DNA of 32,409 bases from an uncultured Verrucomicrobia subdivision 3 bacterium (GCA_903911825.1 CAIWFB010000069.1:1-32409); one strand, 5' to 3'. Counted from the stretch's first letter, positions 16,252-24,690 are shown. Notes: generated from the letters alone by a model not told the origin. Made by a program: numbers and translations.

Positions 16252-16581
16252 ATGGATTCGAGCGAGCGCGAAATTTTTTATTACCTCAAGACATGGGGTA
16301 AGGAATTTGTCAGCGGCAAGGAAGTCTGCCGCCGCGCCGGCACCAAGAAACAATACAACGACAATAACGACTGGGCCAAACCCATCCTTCAAAGCATGAC
16401 TGAACGCGGCATCCTCGAAAGCGATGCGCTCGGTCGCTACCGCCTTAAGCCGGTCGCCAAAAAACACGGGGCTGGACGCTGGGTCTCGCCCGAGATTGAG
16501 AAAATTCTAAAAGAAAAGGGCGTGGACGTAGAAATTCAGGGTGACGAAACGGGCGCGGATGAACATTACGAGCAACTCTGA
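16252..16581 (+). CDS. Small winged-helix-like protein, function unknown
   Basis: The 109-residue protein resembles a winged helix-turn-helix: an N-terminal helix EREIFYYLKTWG, a turn-helix SGKEVCRRAGTKKQYNDN, a helix KPILQSMTERGIL, and a wing strand ESDALGRYRLKP. The C-terminal third is charged (PEIEKILKEKGVDVEI). ATG at 16252 is preferred over 16213 because similarity to a helix fold starts there. It is divergent from scpA, and its TGA overlaps the ATG of the transporter gene (TGATG at 16579-16583), so the two are coupled. A DNA-binding regulator or a structural domain is possible; I do not recognise a named family. Confidence 0.68.
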   Translation: MDSSEREIFYYLKTWGKEFVSGKEVCRRAGTKKQYNDNNDWAKPILQSMTERGILESDALGRYRLKPVAKKHGAGRWVSPEIEKILKEKGVDVEIQGDETGADEHYEQL

Positions 16582-17498
16582 TGCTCGCTGCCCTGCTCAC
16601 TACGTTGCTCTTCGCAACTTCCGCCATCTGCGGCTACCGCTCCTCCAAACAACTCGGCGGACTAGAAGCCAATTTCTGGCGCATCACGCTGGCCACCATT
16701 TTCCTCACCGTCTGGGCTTTCACGTTCGGCACCGGTTTTGAAGGCGCGCCGGTTTGGTTCATGTTGAGCGGCTTACTGGGCATCGGCCTCGGCGACACCG
16801 CCTATTTTCAAGCCCTGCCCCGCCTCGGCAGTCGCCGCACCGTGCTCCTCACGCAATGCCTCACCGCCCCGTTCGCTGCGTTCATCGAATGGGCCTGGCT
16901 CGGCACCAAATTAAATCTGCCGGAAATCCTTTGCATCGGCGTCATCCTCGGCGGCGTGGCCATCGCGCTAAAGCCGGATGACCACGTGAAAATTTCTGCC
17001 CGCGATTGGAAAATCGGTCTCTTCGCCAGCACGCTTGGTGCGATCGGGGCCGCGTTCGGCGCCGTGCTCATCCGCAAGGCTTTTGCAGTTGCGGATGCTG
17101 GTGGTTTTCATCCCGATGCGGGCACGACCGGATATCAACGCGTCCTCGGCGGGATTCTCATTCCCACCATCGGCGTGTTGGTGCTGAAATGGAAATCGGC
17201 CCACGCGCACGGCCCCGCGTTCTCCGGCGACACCTTGCTCATCTCCAAAAACAAATGGGCGCGCGTCTGGCCGTGGGTCTTCGCCAACGCGCTCGCCGGA
17301 CAAACGCTCGGCGTCACCTGCATGCAATGGGCGCTGCACACCACGCAAGCCGGCATCGTCACCGCCATCATCGCCACCACGCCCATTTTTCTGCTGCCGC
17401 TGACGCGCATCATTGAGAAAGAAAAAATTCACCTCCATTCTCTCATCGGCGCGCTGATTGCCGTCGGCGGGGTGATTGGGTTAACCTTTTTCCGGTAA
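16581..17498 (+). CDS. EamA/DMT-superfamily membrane transporter
   Basis: This is a multi-pass inner membrane protein of 305 residues with about ten hydrophobic helices in two repeats. The first half runs from MLAALLTTLLFATSAICGY to ILGGVAIAL, the second from KIGLFASTLGAIGAAFGAVL to IGALIAVGGVIGLTFF. Motifs such as FWRITLATIFL, GIGLGDTAYFQAL and TTQAGIVTAIIATTPIFLLPL are typical EamA helices. A soluble loop of about 40 residues lies between helices in the second half. The substrate cannot be predicted; the family exports metabolites such as amino acids or nucleotide sugars. It is translationally coupled to the upstream winged-helix-like gene. Confidence 0.86.
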   Translation: MLAALLTTLLFATSAICGYRSSKQLGGLEANFWRITLATIFLTVWAFTFGTGFEGAPVWFMLSGLLGIGLGDTAYFQALPRLGSRRTVLLTQCLTAPFAAFIEWAWLGTKLNLPEILCIGVILGGVAIALKPDDHVKISARDWKIGLFASTLGAIGAAFGAVLIRKAFAVADAGGFHPDAGTTGYQRVLGGILIPTIGVLVLKWKSAHAHGPAFSGDTLLISKNKWARVWPWVFANALAGQTLGVTCMQWALHTTQAGIVTAIIATTPIFLLPLTRIIEKEKIHLHSLIGALIAVGGVIGLTFFR

Positions 17499-17509
17499 AT
17501 ATTTAACCG

Positions 17510-17872
17510 ATGAATCCTGAACTCGACGCTGCCGTTGAATCGCTAGGCTTAGAAAAATTCAAGCGCCATATCTTTCTCTGCACCGACGCGGACGAGCCCA
17601 AGTGTTGCCCGCGTGAACAAACCCTCGCCTCGTGGGACTTTCTCAAACAACGCCTCAAAGAATTGAACCTCGTCGGTGCCAACCCGCTGGTCTTCCGCAG
17701 CAAAGCTAGTTGCCTGCGCGTCTGCACGCGCGGCCCCATCGCTGTCGTTTATCCCGAAGGCATTTGGTATCACAGTTGCACGCCGGCTGTGTTGGAACGC
17801 ATCATTCAGGAACATCTCATCGGCGGAAAACCCGTGGCGGAATTCACCTTTGCCGAGAATTCTTTGGGTTAG
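17510..17872 (+). CDS. Thioredoxin-like [2Fe-2S] ferredoxin
   Basis: This 120-residue single-domain ferredoxin has the thioredoxin-like fold. Cluster ligands are visible in [15 protein letters not shown] (Cys24 and Cys32 or Cys33) and [13 protein letters not shown] (Cys68 and Cys72), and the C-terminal signature is [14 protein letters not shown] followed by [13 protein letters not shown]. It acts as a small cytoplasmic electron carrier; partner unknown. It starts 11 bases after the transporter stop on the same strand. An inverted repeat follows its stop. Confidence 0.9.
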   Translation: MNPELDAAVESLGLEKFKRHIFLCTDADEPKCCPREQTLASWDFLKQRLKELNLVGANPLVFRSKASCLRVCTRGPIAVVYPEGIWYHSCTPAVLERIIQEHLIGGKPVAEFTFAENSLG

Positions 17873-17881
17873 TTTTTTGTT

Positions 17882-17965
17882 GTGTCGCGCGAAGACCTCG
17901 AAGGGGGCGAAGTAAGACCAGCCGAAGAATTTTCCTACGTCCACTTCGCGGCCTTCGCGCGACAC
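17882..17965. repeat. REP-like two-part inverted repeat between ferredoxin and FHA genes
   Basis: The outer arms GTGTCGCGCGAAG (17882-17894) and CTTCGCGCGACAC (17953-17965) are a perfect 13-bp match. The inner arms GCGAAGT (17907-17913) and ACTTCGC (17943-17949) add 7 bp, around a ~29-base centre. There is no T-run, so it is a large hairpin element rather than a classic terminator. Confidence 0.7.
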
Positions 17966-18032
17966 CTTCTTTCATTTTCCCGCTCGACTTTATTTTCCCG
18001 TCCACGCAACTTGGCGGCTTCAGGGCAATCTC

Positions 18033-18641
18033 ATGGCGCGACTCATCATTCAAACCGAAGGCCTCGGCCAACAAGCCGTCGAACTCCGCATGGGCGTGAA
18101 CCGCGTCGGGCGCGGCCCAGATTGCGAAGTGCGGCTACCGCACGCCTCTGTTTCTACCTTACACGCCGAACTCGCGCTCACGAACGACGGTGTGTATCTC
18201 CACGATTGCAACTCCACCAACGGCACCTTCATCAACCATGAACCGCAAGCCGAAGCGTGGCTGACACCCGGCCAACTCATTCGTTTTGGCAGCGTGGAAT
18301 TGTTCGTGGAATCTACCGAAGCCATTGTTGCCATTCCGCAATTCGACCGCACAGAACCCGTCAAGCCCGCGCCCGTGATTTTAGAAAGCGGCCTGACCTC
18401 CTGCCCGCAACATCCCGAACGCGCCGCCACCTTTCGCTGCCCCAAATGTCAGGAACACATGTGCAACGGCTGTGTGCGCGTGCTGCGACTGAAGGGACGT
18501 CCGCCGCATTACCTTTGCCGGATTTGCAGCCACCACTGCGACCGCATCCAAGACAATACCCCGAAGAAGAAGAAAGGTTTCTTTGCCCTGCTCCAAGAAA
18601 CCGTGAAGCTGAAATTTACGCATCCGAAGGATAAGGAATAA
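18033..18641 (+). CDS. FHA-domain protein with a C-terminal B-box-like zinc finger
   Basis: The 202-residue protein joins two modules. The N-terminal FHA domain (~residues 5-95) has GVNRVGRGPDCEVRLPH, STLHAELAL and CNSTNGTFIN, the phosphothreonine-binding loops. Residues ~124-169 hold a Cys/His cluster (Cys124, His127, Cys136, Cys139, Cys144, Cys147, Cys162, Cys165, His168, Cys169) spaced like a B-box zinc finger. The tail is basic (PKKKKG). No membrane segment is evident. It would read phosphorylated partners; no Ser/Thr kinase is in this window. It ends convergent with hemH. Confidence 0.83.
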   Translation: MARLIIQTEGLGQQAVELRMGVNRVGRGPDCEVRLPHASVSTLHAELALTNDGVYLHDCNSTNGTFINHEPQAEAWLTPGQLIRFGSVELFVESTEAIVAIPQFDRTEPVKPAPVILESGLTSCPQHPERAATFRCPKCQEHMCNGCVRVLRLKGRPPHYLCRICSHHCDRIQDNTPKKKKGFFALLQETVKLKFTHPKDKE

Positions 18642-18658
18642 ACCCCGAGCGACGGAGC

Positions 18659-18707
18659 AGCGCTATTTGTAGCGCTAAAGGGCCAAACCATCAGTCTTAA
18701 AAGACTG
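18659..18707. other. Two small hairpins between convergent FHA and hemH genes
   Basis: AGCGCTA-TTTG-TAGCGCT (18659-18676) and CAGTCT-TAAA-AGACTG (18692-18707) are perfect short stems in the 76-base convergent gap. Neither has a good T-run, so termination is possible but not shown. Confidence 0.4.
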
Positions 18708-18717
18708 CCAGCAAAGG

Positions 18718-19725
18718 CTACTTCAAAAAAGCCTGCGCCATCTTTTCCAACGCCGTCACCCACGCGGGATGTTCGTTCATGCAGGGGATGCGCGTGAATT
18801 CTTTGCCGTTGCCAGCCATGAATTCTTCGCAGCCACGCATGCCGATTTCTTCGATGGTTTCCAAGCAGTCGGATACGAACGCGGGGCAGATGACGAGCAT
18901 GCGCTTCTTGCCTTCGTTGGGCAGGCGCGCCAGTTCGTAATCGGTGTAAGGCTTGAGCCACGGGTCTTTGCCGAGGCGCGATTGAAACGAGACGGAATAC
19001 TTTTCCTTCGGCACGCCCGCGAGTTTCACGAATTCGCGCGTGGTGGCGAAACATTGCGCACGGTAGCACGTCGCGTGCGCGGGGCTGGCCACTTCGCAGC
19101 AATTCTCCACCTTCAAGCAATGGCAACCGGTCGGGTCAGACTTACGTAAATGGCGTTCGGGAATGCCGTGGTAGCTAAACAGCAGATGGTCGTAGTCCTT
19201 CAGATAATCTTTCGCGCTAGCGACGAGCGCGGCGATGTAATCGGGATGATCGTAATACGGCGCCTGCACAGTGATCTTCATTTGCGGCGCGAGTTTCTTG
19301 GCAACTTCCTCCACGCGCACGACAGCGGTTTCGTAGCTGGACATCGCGTAATGCGGGAAGAGCGGGATGAGCAACACTTCCGTGGCACCTTTGGCCGCGA
19401 GTTTTTTCACCGCGGATTCGATACTCGGATTCTGATAACGCATCGCCAGTTCCACCGGCACGGTGAGGCGCTCTTGCAACAATTTCTGGACGTTGCGGCT
19501 GCTGGTGACCAGCGGTGAGCCATCTTTGGTCCAAATCTTTTCGTAAGCTTCGCCAGATTCGTGCGGACGTTTGATGAGAATCATCCCGACAATCAGGCGG
19601 CGCAACGGCCACGCGACGTCAATGACGCGTCCATCCATCAGAAATTCATTCAAATATCGACGCACATCGCCGACGGCGGGCGAATCAGGTGAACCAAGAT
19701 TGACCAGGAGAATTGCTTTACTCAT
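18718..19725 (-). CDS. hemH: Ferrochelatase
   Basis: HemH inserts Fe(II) into protoporphyrin IX, the last step of the protoporphyrin branch of heme synthesis. Visible are AILLVNLGSPDSP at the start, RYLNEFLMDGRVID, PLFPHYAMSSYET, the catalytic His186 in LLFSYHGIPERH, FQSRLGKDPWLKPYTD and FVSDCLETIEEI with its conserved Glu residues. Length is 335 residues. A cluster of Cys (201, 203, 209, 210, 220, 225) lies right after the catalytic loop and may bind a metal or cluster. It follows hemY on the same strand with a 65-base gap that holds a short repeat. Confidence 0.95.
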   Translation of the reverse strand: MSKAILLVNLGSPDSPAVGDVRRYLNEFLMDGRVIDVAWPLRRLIVGMILIKRPHESGEAYEKIWTKDGSPLVTSSRNVQKLLQERLTVPVELAMRYQNPSIESAVKKLAAKGATEVLLIPLFPHYAMSSYETAVVRVEEVAKKLAPQMKITVQAPYYDHPDYIAALVASAKDYLKDYDHLLFSYHGIPERHLRKSDPTGCHCLKVENCCEVASPAHATCYRAQCFATTREFVKLAGVPKEKYSVSFQSRLGKDPWLKPYTDYELARLPNEGKKRMLVICPAFVSDCLETIEEIGMRGCEEFMAGNGKEFTRIPCMNEHPAWVTALEKMAQAFLK

Positions 19726-19736
19726 AAAAATTCAGC

Positions 19737-19766
19737 CACAGATAAACACAGATGGACACAGATTCA
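19737..19766 (+). repeat. Three tandem decamers CACAGATNNA between hemY and hemH
   Basis: CACAGATAAA, CACAGATGGA and CACAGATTCA follow each other without gaps. They sit just upstream of the hemH start (gene on the minus strand), so they fall in its leader. Confidence 0.75.
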
Positions 19767-19790
19767 AAAACTCTTTTCTGAAAATCCAAT

Positions 19791-21149
19791 TTAGGAAGAT
19801 GCGCCTACACGTTCCGCGATATTGCAGCCAGACACGATGGCGTCACTCAAAGAAACACCATCGCGATAGCTGCCGGCAAAATACAAACCAGGCGCACGGG
19901 CTTCGATGGCTTTGAACTGATCACGGTAGCGTCCGTAGCCGACGTTATATTGCGGAATCGCGCGGGGCCAGAACGCGGTGTGCGTGAAAACGGGTTCACC
20001 ACGCACACCCAGCAGTTCACGCAGGTCGGCACAGGTCAGCGCGACGAGTTTTTCCGGCGACAACTTGGCGAGTTCCGGCTGGCGTTCGCCGCCAATGTAG
20101 CTCGTCAGGACGACATGCCCAGCAGGGGCGCGATTCGGGAATAGCGCTGAGGAAAAAATCGTGCCGAGCATATTAAATCCTTCCTGCCGCGGGATAAGCA
20201 TGCCGAATCCGCTCGCCGGATGCGCCACGTCTTCTCGCCGAAAACCCAACACCACGCTCGCCACGGGCGGATAACGGATTTCTGAAAAGGCGGACAGGTC
20301 AATCGTCGCTCCCACTTCGATCTGCAAATCCGCCAACCGATACGCGGTGCCGCAGTAGATCACGGCGGCGTGTTCGGCCTCGCCGCCTGCGGTGGTCACG
20401 CGCCAACCGGTATTGATCTTGGCAAGTCGCGTGACGGGCGAATTTAATTTCACCACCTCACCAAGTTGCGCTGCGAGGGTGTCCGGCAATACTTGCAGAC
20501 CTTCGTCGAAGGAAAATTTGGGAGCGCGATCTTTGGCAACTTCACCAGATTTTTTCCGGTCACGCGCGCCGAAGATCTGGCCCTTGATCATCGAGCCGTA
20601 GTTATCTTCCAGCGCCTTGAGCTTGGGAAACGCGTGCGTCAGCGACAATTTGTGCGGGTCACCGGCATAAATCCCGGCAGCCAGTGCATCCACAGCGCTA
20701 TCCAGAAATTCCTGATTGAACCGGCGCACGACGAATTGCGCGATGCTTTCCTCTACGCCATCGCGACGCGGCGCACGGAACGGCTCCCGCAGCACGGCGA
20801 ATTTGGAACCCCACGAAAACAGTTTGGTCGTGAAAAACCCGAGCGGCGAACCGGGCATGGCAATCGGCTGACGATGCCGCACGACGTAGCGGGCTTCGGC
20901 GTGCGGATCGGTAGCCAGTCGGCGACCGGTCAAACCGGCGTCTTGAATGAGCTGCGCGATCTTGGGAGATGTTTCAAGAATGGTGTTCGGCCCCTCCTCC
21001 GCCAGAAAACCATTGCGACGACGGGATTGGATGACGCCGCCCACGCGACCACCCGCTTCGTAAACCGTCACGGCCACGCCACGCCGTTGCAGATAAAAAG
21101 CCGCCGTGAGTCCCGCGATGCCGCCACCGATGATTGCTACAGATTTCAT
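19791..21149 (-). CDS. hemY: Protoporphyrinogen oxidase, oxygen-dependent type (HemY/PPOX)
   Basis: The enzyme oxidises protoporphyrinogen IX to protoporphyrin IX with FAD, just before HemH in the pathway. The N-terminal FAD motif is VAIIGGGIAGLTAAFYLQRR (~residues 4-23), followed by YEAGGRVGGVIQS (~35-47) and EEGPNTILE. The central LDALAAGIYAGDP-type segment reads AVDALAAGIYAGDPHKLSL (~150-170). The C-terminus has the family-typical PGLYFAGSYRDGVSLSDAI (~420-440). Length of 452 residues is normal. It is the upstream gene of a hemY-hemH pair, which explains their likely co-expression. The 57-base gap before it (21150-21206) contains a small CGCCA/TGGCG hairpin. Confidence 0.94.
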   Translation of the reverse strand: MKSVAIIGGGIAGLTAAFYLQRRGVAVTVYEAGGRVGGVIQSRRRNGFLAEEGPNTILETSPKIAQLIQDAGLTGRRLATDPHAEARYVVRHRQPIAMPGSPLGFFTTKLFSWGSKFAVLREPFRAPRRDGVEESIAQFVVRRFNQEFLDSAVDALAAGIYAGDPHKLSLTHAFPKLKALEDNYGSMIKGQIFGARDRKKSGEVAKDRAPKFSFDEGLQVLPDTLAAQLGEVVKLNSPVTRLAKINTGWRVTTAGGEAEHAAVIYCGTAYRLADLQIEVGATIDLSAFSEIRYPPVASVVLGFRREDVAHPASGFGMLIPRQEGFNMLGTIFSSALFPNRAPAGHVVLTSYIGGERQPELAKLSPEKLVALTCADLRELLGVRGEPVFTHTAFWPRAIPQYNVGYGRYRDQFKAIEARAPGLYFAGSYRDGVSLSDAIVSGCNIAERVGASS

Positions 21150-21206
21150 TAAGCATCGCCAAGATGGCGTCCCTGCTGCGAGTTGTCCAGTGAACAGGCT
21201 GAAGAA

Positions 21207-21977
21207 TTAAAAACGTAGATGTTTCACCGTCAGTCCGCCGTGAATGAGTTGCTTCAGCGAATCAATCCCGATCTGTAAATGCTTGTCTAAAAACACCTGC
21301 GTCACTTTCTCATCGCTCTTCGCCGTCTTCACACCGTCGGGCGTCATCGGTTGATCCGACACGAGCAGCAATGCGCCCGTCGTGATTTCGTTGTGGAAAC
21401 CCGTGATGAAAATCGTCGCCGTTTCCATATCAATCCCGATGCAGCGAATTTTTTTAAGATACTTTTTGAAGGCATCATCATGTTCCCACACGCGGCGGTT
21501 CGTCGTATAGACCGTGCCGGTCCAATAATCGCGCTTGTGATCACGAATCGTCGTAGAGATGGCTTTCTGCAAACTGAACGCGGGTAACGCGGGAACTTCC
21601 GGCGGATAATAATCGTTCGAAGCTCCCTCGCCGCGAATTGCCGCGATGGGCAAGACGAGCGAACCGAGTTTAGCGACGTGTTTCAAGCCACCGCACTTAC
21701 CGAGAAACAATACGGCCTCGGGATGAATGGACGACAACAAATCCATGATCGTCGCCGCGCTCGCGCTACCCATGCCAAAATTGATGATGGTGATGCCATT
21801 CGCCGTGGCGTTCGGCATTGGCTTATCTGCGCCACGAATCGGCACCTTGTGCCACTTGGCAAACATCTCGACGTAGTTATTGAAATTGACGAGCAGGATG
21901 TGCTTGCCGAAGTCTTTGAGCGGGGTGCCGGTGTAACGTGGAAGCCAGTTGGCGACGATTTCAGCCTTAGTTTTCAT
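21207..21977 (-). CDS. amn: AMP nucleosidase-like purine nucleoside phosphorylase family protein
   Basis: This protein closely matches the short AMP nucleosidase form known from Bacteroidetes, which splits AMP to adenine and ribose 5-phosphate. Visible are EIVANWLPRYTGTPL at the start, ITIINFGMGSASAATIMDLL (~residues 78-97), VLFLGKCGGLKHVAKLG, PIAAIRGEGASNDYYPPEVP (~125-145), GTVYTTNRRVWEHD, the nucleoside-binding IGIDMETATIF (~195-205) and the C-terminal GLTVKHLRF. ATG at 21977, with an AAGG nearby upstream, gives 256 residues; a longer start adds 23 non-conserved residues. It is divergent from the epimerase gene with 192 bases between. It probably balances adenylate pools. Confidence 0.88.
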   Translation of the reverse strand: MKTKAEIVANWLPRYTGTPLKDFGKHILLVNFNNYVEMFAKWHKVPIRGADKPMPNATANGITIINFGMGSASAATIMDLLSSIHPEAVLFLGKCGGLKHVAKLGSLVLPIAAIRGEGASNDYYPPEVPALPAFSLQKAISTTIRDHKRDYWTGTVYTTNRRVWEHDDAFKKYLKKIRCIGIDMETATIFITGFHNEITTGALLLVSDQPMTPDGVKTAKSDEKVTQVFLDKHLQIGIDSLKQLIHGGLTVKHLRF

Positions 21978-22169
21978 ACCTTGTCCGAGGGTTTTCACAT
22001 AGAACCTACGCCATCGCAAGCGTAAATCATCAACCGATTTTGCCACAGCTTAGCCTGACGCCGGGCAAAAAATTGACCGCAAAATTATCTCAAGCCCGTG
22101 GCCACTGTTTTCAACAATTGAATTCCTTGCACGCTCGACACTGCCCTCAGCACTGGTTAGTTTTGTAGC

Positions 22170-23123
22170 ATGAATTTTCTCGTCACCGGCGGCGCGGGCT
22201 TCATCGGCTCGCACGTTTGCGAACGCCTGCTCCACGACGGCCATAGCGTCTGGGCATTGGATGAGCTGAATGATTTTTACGACCCGCAACTGAAGCGCGC
22301 CAACATCCGCGCAATCCAGGCGCTGGCCAAACCGTTTGAATTTTTTCAGGGTGATTTGTGCGATGCCGCTGCGGTCAACGGATTGTTCGGTTCCGTGAAG
22401 TTTGATCAAGTGATCCACCTCGCCGCCCGCGCCGGAGTGCGCCCGAGCTTGGCCCAACCTGCGCTCTACCAACGGGTGAATGTGGAAGGCACCGTTAATC
22501 TCCTCGAAGCCGCGCGCCAGCACGGCGTTAAGAAAGTCACACTCGCCTCCTCGTCGTCGGTTTATGGGGTGAATGCCAAGATGCCCTTCAGCGAGAGCGA
22601 CCCGATTTTCACGCCGGTTTCACCCTACGCCGCCAGCAAGCTCGCCTGCGAGGCGCTTGGCCACACGTATCATTACGTTTACCAGATGGATGTGGCAATG
22701 GTGCGGTTTTTCACCGTCTATGGCCCACGCCAACGACCGGACTTGGCCATCCATAAATTCACGCGATTGATTGAGGACGGCCAACCAATTCCCGTTTTCG
22801 GCGATGGCAGCACGGCCCGGGATCACACGCATGTGAACGACATCGTTGCCGGCGTAATGGCCTGCACGCAACGCGAGTTTGGCTACGAGATTTTCAACCT
22901 CGGCGAATCACAGACGGTAAAATTATCCGCGTTGATTGCCCTCATCGAAAACGCGCTGGGTAAAAAGGCGATCATCGACCGCCAACCGCTCCAGCCCGGC
23001 GATGTGCCGGTCACGTTCGCGGATATTTCCAAAGCGCAGAAATTTCTCGGCTACAATCCGCAAGTGAAGGTGGAAAAAGGAATTCCACTTTTTGTTGATT
23101 GGTTCCGTAAAAACCGGCAGTAA
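22170..23123 (+). CDS. NAD-dependent nucleotide-sugar epimerase, UDP-glucuronate 4-epimerase-like
   Basis: This extended short-chain dehydrogenase/reductase of 317 residues has the NAD motif VTGGAGFIGSH (residues 5-15), ASSSSVYG (~126-133), the catalytic YAASK (Tyr153, Lys157), RFFTVYGPRQRPD (~180) and STARDHTHVNDIVAG (~212-226). The DELNDFYDPQLKRANI segment (~31-46) resembles UDP-glucuronate/UDP-galacturonate 4-epimerases. The product would feed surface polysaccharide. It is divergent from the AMP nucleosidase-like gene and is followed 20 bases later by a hypothetical gene on the same strand. A UDP-glucose 4-epimerase activity is the alternative. Confidence 0.88.
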   Translation: MNFLVTGGAGFIGSHVCERLLHDGHSVWALDELNDFYDPQLKRANIRAIQALAKPFEFFQGDLCDAAAVNGLFGSVKFDQVIHLAARAGVRPSLAQPALYQRVNVEGTVNLLEAARQHGVKKVTLASSSSVYGVNAKMPFSESDPIFTPVSPYAASKLACEALGHTYHYVYQMDVAMVRFFTVYGPRQRPDLAIHKFTRLIEDGQPIPVFGDGSTARDHTHVNDIVAGVMACTQREFGYEIFNLGESQTVKLSALIALIENALGKKAIIDRQPLQPGDVPVTFADISKAQKFLGYNPQVKVEKGIPLFVDWFRKNRQ

Positions 23124-23143
23124 TAAGCGCGTCACAAGGAATC

Positions 23144-23725
23144 ATGAGCAACCCAAAAATAACCCGCCCGTCGCTGAAGGAAGCGCTAGCCGTCTGGAAC
23201 GACTGCCTTGCCCAGCAAACCTTGCCGACGAATACTCTTTGGATTTTTGCCGAAAACCTGTGCATCGAACATTCCCGCGCGACGCCAGGCAGTTATCGCA
23301 TCGGTTTTCAGACCAAGTTCACGCCGCCGGATGAACAAGCGCTGGAAGTGGCTTTCGATCATTTCGCCGCCACGGATGCGCGACTAGTTTTCTATCGCCT
23401 GGGCTCTTCGCCGCGCGGTTCCGTATGCGTGCTGTTATGCGATCCGTGGTTTGAGGAGAAAAGCGCCCGCGACGGCTTCGAACGCCGCGATGACTGGGGA
23501 ATTTCCTTTTACTCTGGGCATCCCGGCGACATCGAGGAAGTCACTGATTTGACGCGCTGGGTGCGTCGCGTGAAACGCGACCGCGCCTTCCATGATTTTG
23601 ATTTTGCGATGTCACTGGAAACCGTGGACGAAATCATCATCCACGGCCGCGCGCTGCAACCTTACGAACGATTTGCGGATCGGATGATCAATCGGCTACG
23701 CCGGATTCTGGGGAACCCGCAGTAG
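23144..23725 (+). CDS. Hypothetical soluble protein of 193 residues
   Basis: I do not recognise a family. The protein has no signal peptide or membrane segment. It is rich in aromatic and charged residues, with segments LWIFAENLCIEHSR (~32-45), RLVFYRLGSSPRGSVCVLLCDPWFE (~79-103, two Cys) and ISFYSGHPGDIEEVTDLTRW (~119-138). It starts 20 bases after the epimerase stop, so the two are probably co-transcribed. It ends 3 bases before the convergent DUF4197 gene. The ATG and the codon use are ordinary for the region, which supports a real gene. Confidence 0.7.
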   Translation: MSNPKITRPSLKEALAVWNDCLAQQTLPTNTLWIFAENLCIEHSRATPGSYRIGFQTKFTPPDEQALEVAFDHFAATDARLVFYRLGSSPRGSVCVLLCDPWFEEKSARDGFERRDDWGISFYSGHPGDIEEVTDLTRWVRRVKRDRAFHDFDFAMSLETVDEIIIHGRALQPYERFADRMINRLRRILGNPQ

Positions 23726-23728
23726 GAC

Positions 23729-24502
23729 TCACTTCGCCGCCGCACCGAAAACTTGCTTCAACAAATCCGTCGTGCGCGCCAGCGGATTTTCACGGATGCG
23801 TTTTTCCTCCTCGGCCACCATCGTGAATAGCCCATCCAGCGCTTTGTTGGTGACATACGCGTCCACATCCAGGGCGTCGGTGCCAAGATAGCTATTCGCC
23901 AAGCCACCGAGCGCGCCGCCAACACCGCTGCTGCCGCTGACCTTGCCGATCATATTTTTGTAAGCTGCCGTCACCCCGGTTTTGGCCGTGGCGGCTTTGA
24001 CGATGGGATAAAATTTCGCGTAAAGATTCGTCTGCGTCGTGCGGCGGAAAAACTGCGTGGCCGCATTGTTCGTGCCGGTGAGGATGGACTTCGCATCTTC
24101 AATGGACATCTGTTTCACCGCGTCGCCAAACACCGCCGCCGCTTCGGGCACGGCTTGTTCCGCCGCGTGATTCATCGTCGTCACGAATTCATCCGCCAGC
24201 TTGTCTTGCTTGAGTGCGCGCAACGTTTTTTCGACCGACTGCAATTTTTCCGGCAGCGGAATCTTCACCGCCACGTTCGTGAGAAAGCCGCCGTCGTGGC
24301 CGAGTTGTTTGATGGCGTTTTGCAAACCGTTGCCGAGCGCTTCTTTGAGACCACCGGCCATCTGCGTTTGCGAAAGCGCCCCGAGCGCGGCGCTGCCCGC
24401 CGCGGAATTCGTAGAACTTTTTAATCCCAACGCGTCCAACCAGCCAGCCTGAACCGTGCTAATGGCAATCGTAAACGCGAGGGCTAAGATAATTTTTTTC
24501 AT
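23729..24502 (-). CDS. DUF4197-family exported protein
   Basis: The 257-residue protein starts with a clean signal peptide (MKKIILALAFTIAISTVQA, cleavage before GWLD). The mature part matches the DUF4197 pattern: ALGALSQTQMAGGLKEALGNG (~40-60), GFLTNVAVKIPLPEKLQSVEKTLR (~71-95), INHAAEQAVPEA-like MNHAAEQAVPEAAAVFGDA (~110-128), SIEDAKSILTGTNNAATQFFR (~133-153) and TNKALDGLFTMVAEEEKRIR (~215-235). It is periplasmic and predicted helical; the biochemical role of the family is not known to me. ATG at 24502 is chosen because the signal peptide begins there; the frame upstream is open but has no family similarity. No operon partner is on this strand. Confidence 0.85.
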   Translation of the reverse strand: MKKIILALAFTIAISTVQAGWLDALGLKSSTNSAAGSAALGALSQTQMAGGLKEALGNGLQNAIKQLGHDGGFLTNVAVKIPLPEKLQSVEKTLRALKQDKLADEFVTTMNHAAEQAVPEAAAVFGDAVKQMSIEDAKSILTGTNNAATQFFRRTTQTNLYAKFYPIVKAATAKTGVTAAYKNMIGKVSGSSGVGGALGGLANSYLGTDALDVDAYVTNKALDGLFTMVAEEEKRIRENPLARTTDLLKQVFGAAAK

Positions 24503-24690
24503 AAGTGAATATTTGTAGCGTTCCGTGGCGCACAGGCAAACAGCCGCGCGAGGCGTGGTCAAGGTTTCTTCTAGTCTTCCAATATATCGAGCGTGTCCTG
24601 TCTCTGGCACTGATTGTCTCAAACCAGGGCGCTTGGTAGGGATTCACCGCATAGACGCGTTGGCTTGGCTTATGCTAAAAGATCAGGTGT

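Noticed and set aside
21150-21206. Small CGCCA-AGA-TGGCG hairpin upstream of hemY
   Set aside because: Five-bp arms and no further context; could be a fragment of a dispersed repeat but cannot be supported here.
21978-22169. Divergent promoters between the amn-like and epimerase genes
   Set aside because: No pair of -35/-10 boxes with good spacing stood out; no RNA gene was seen.
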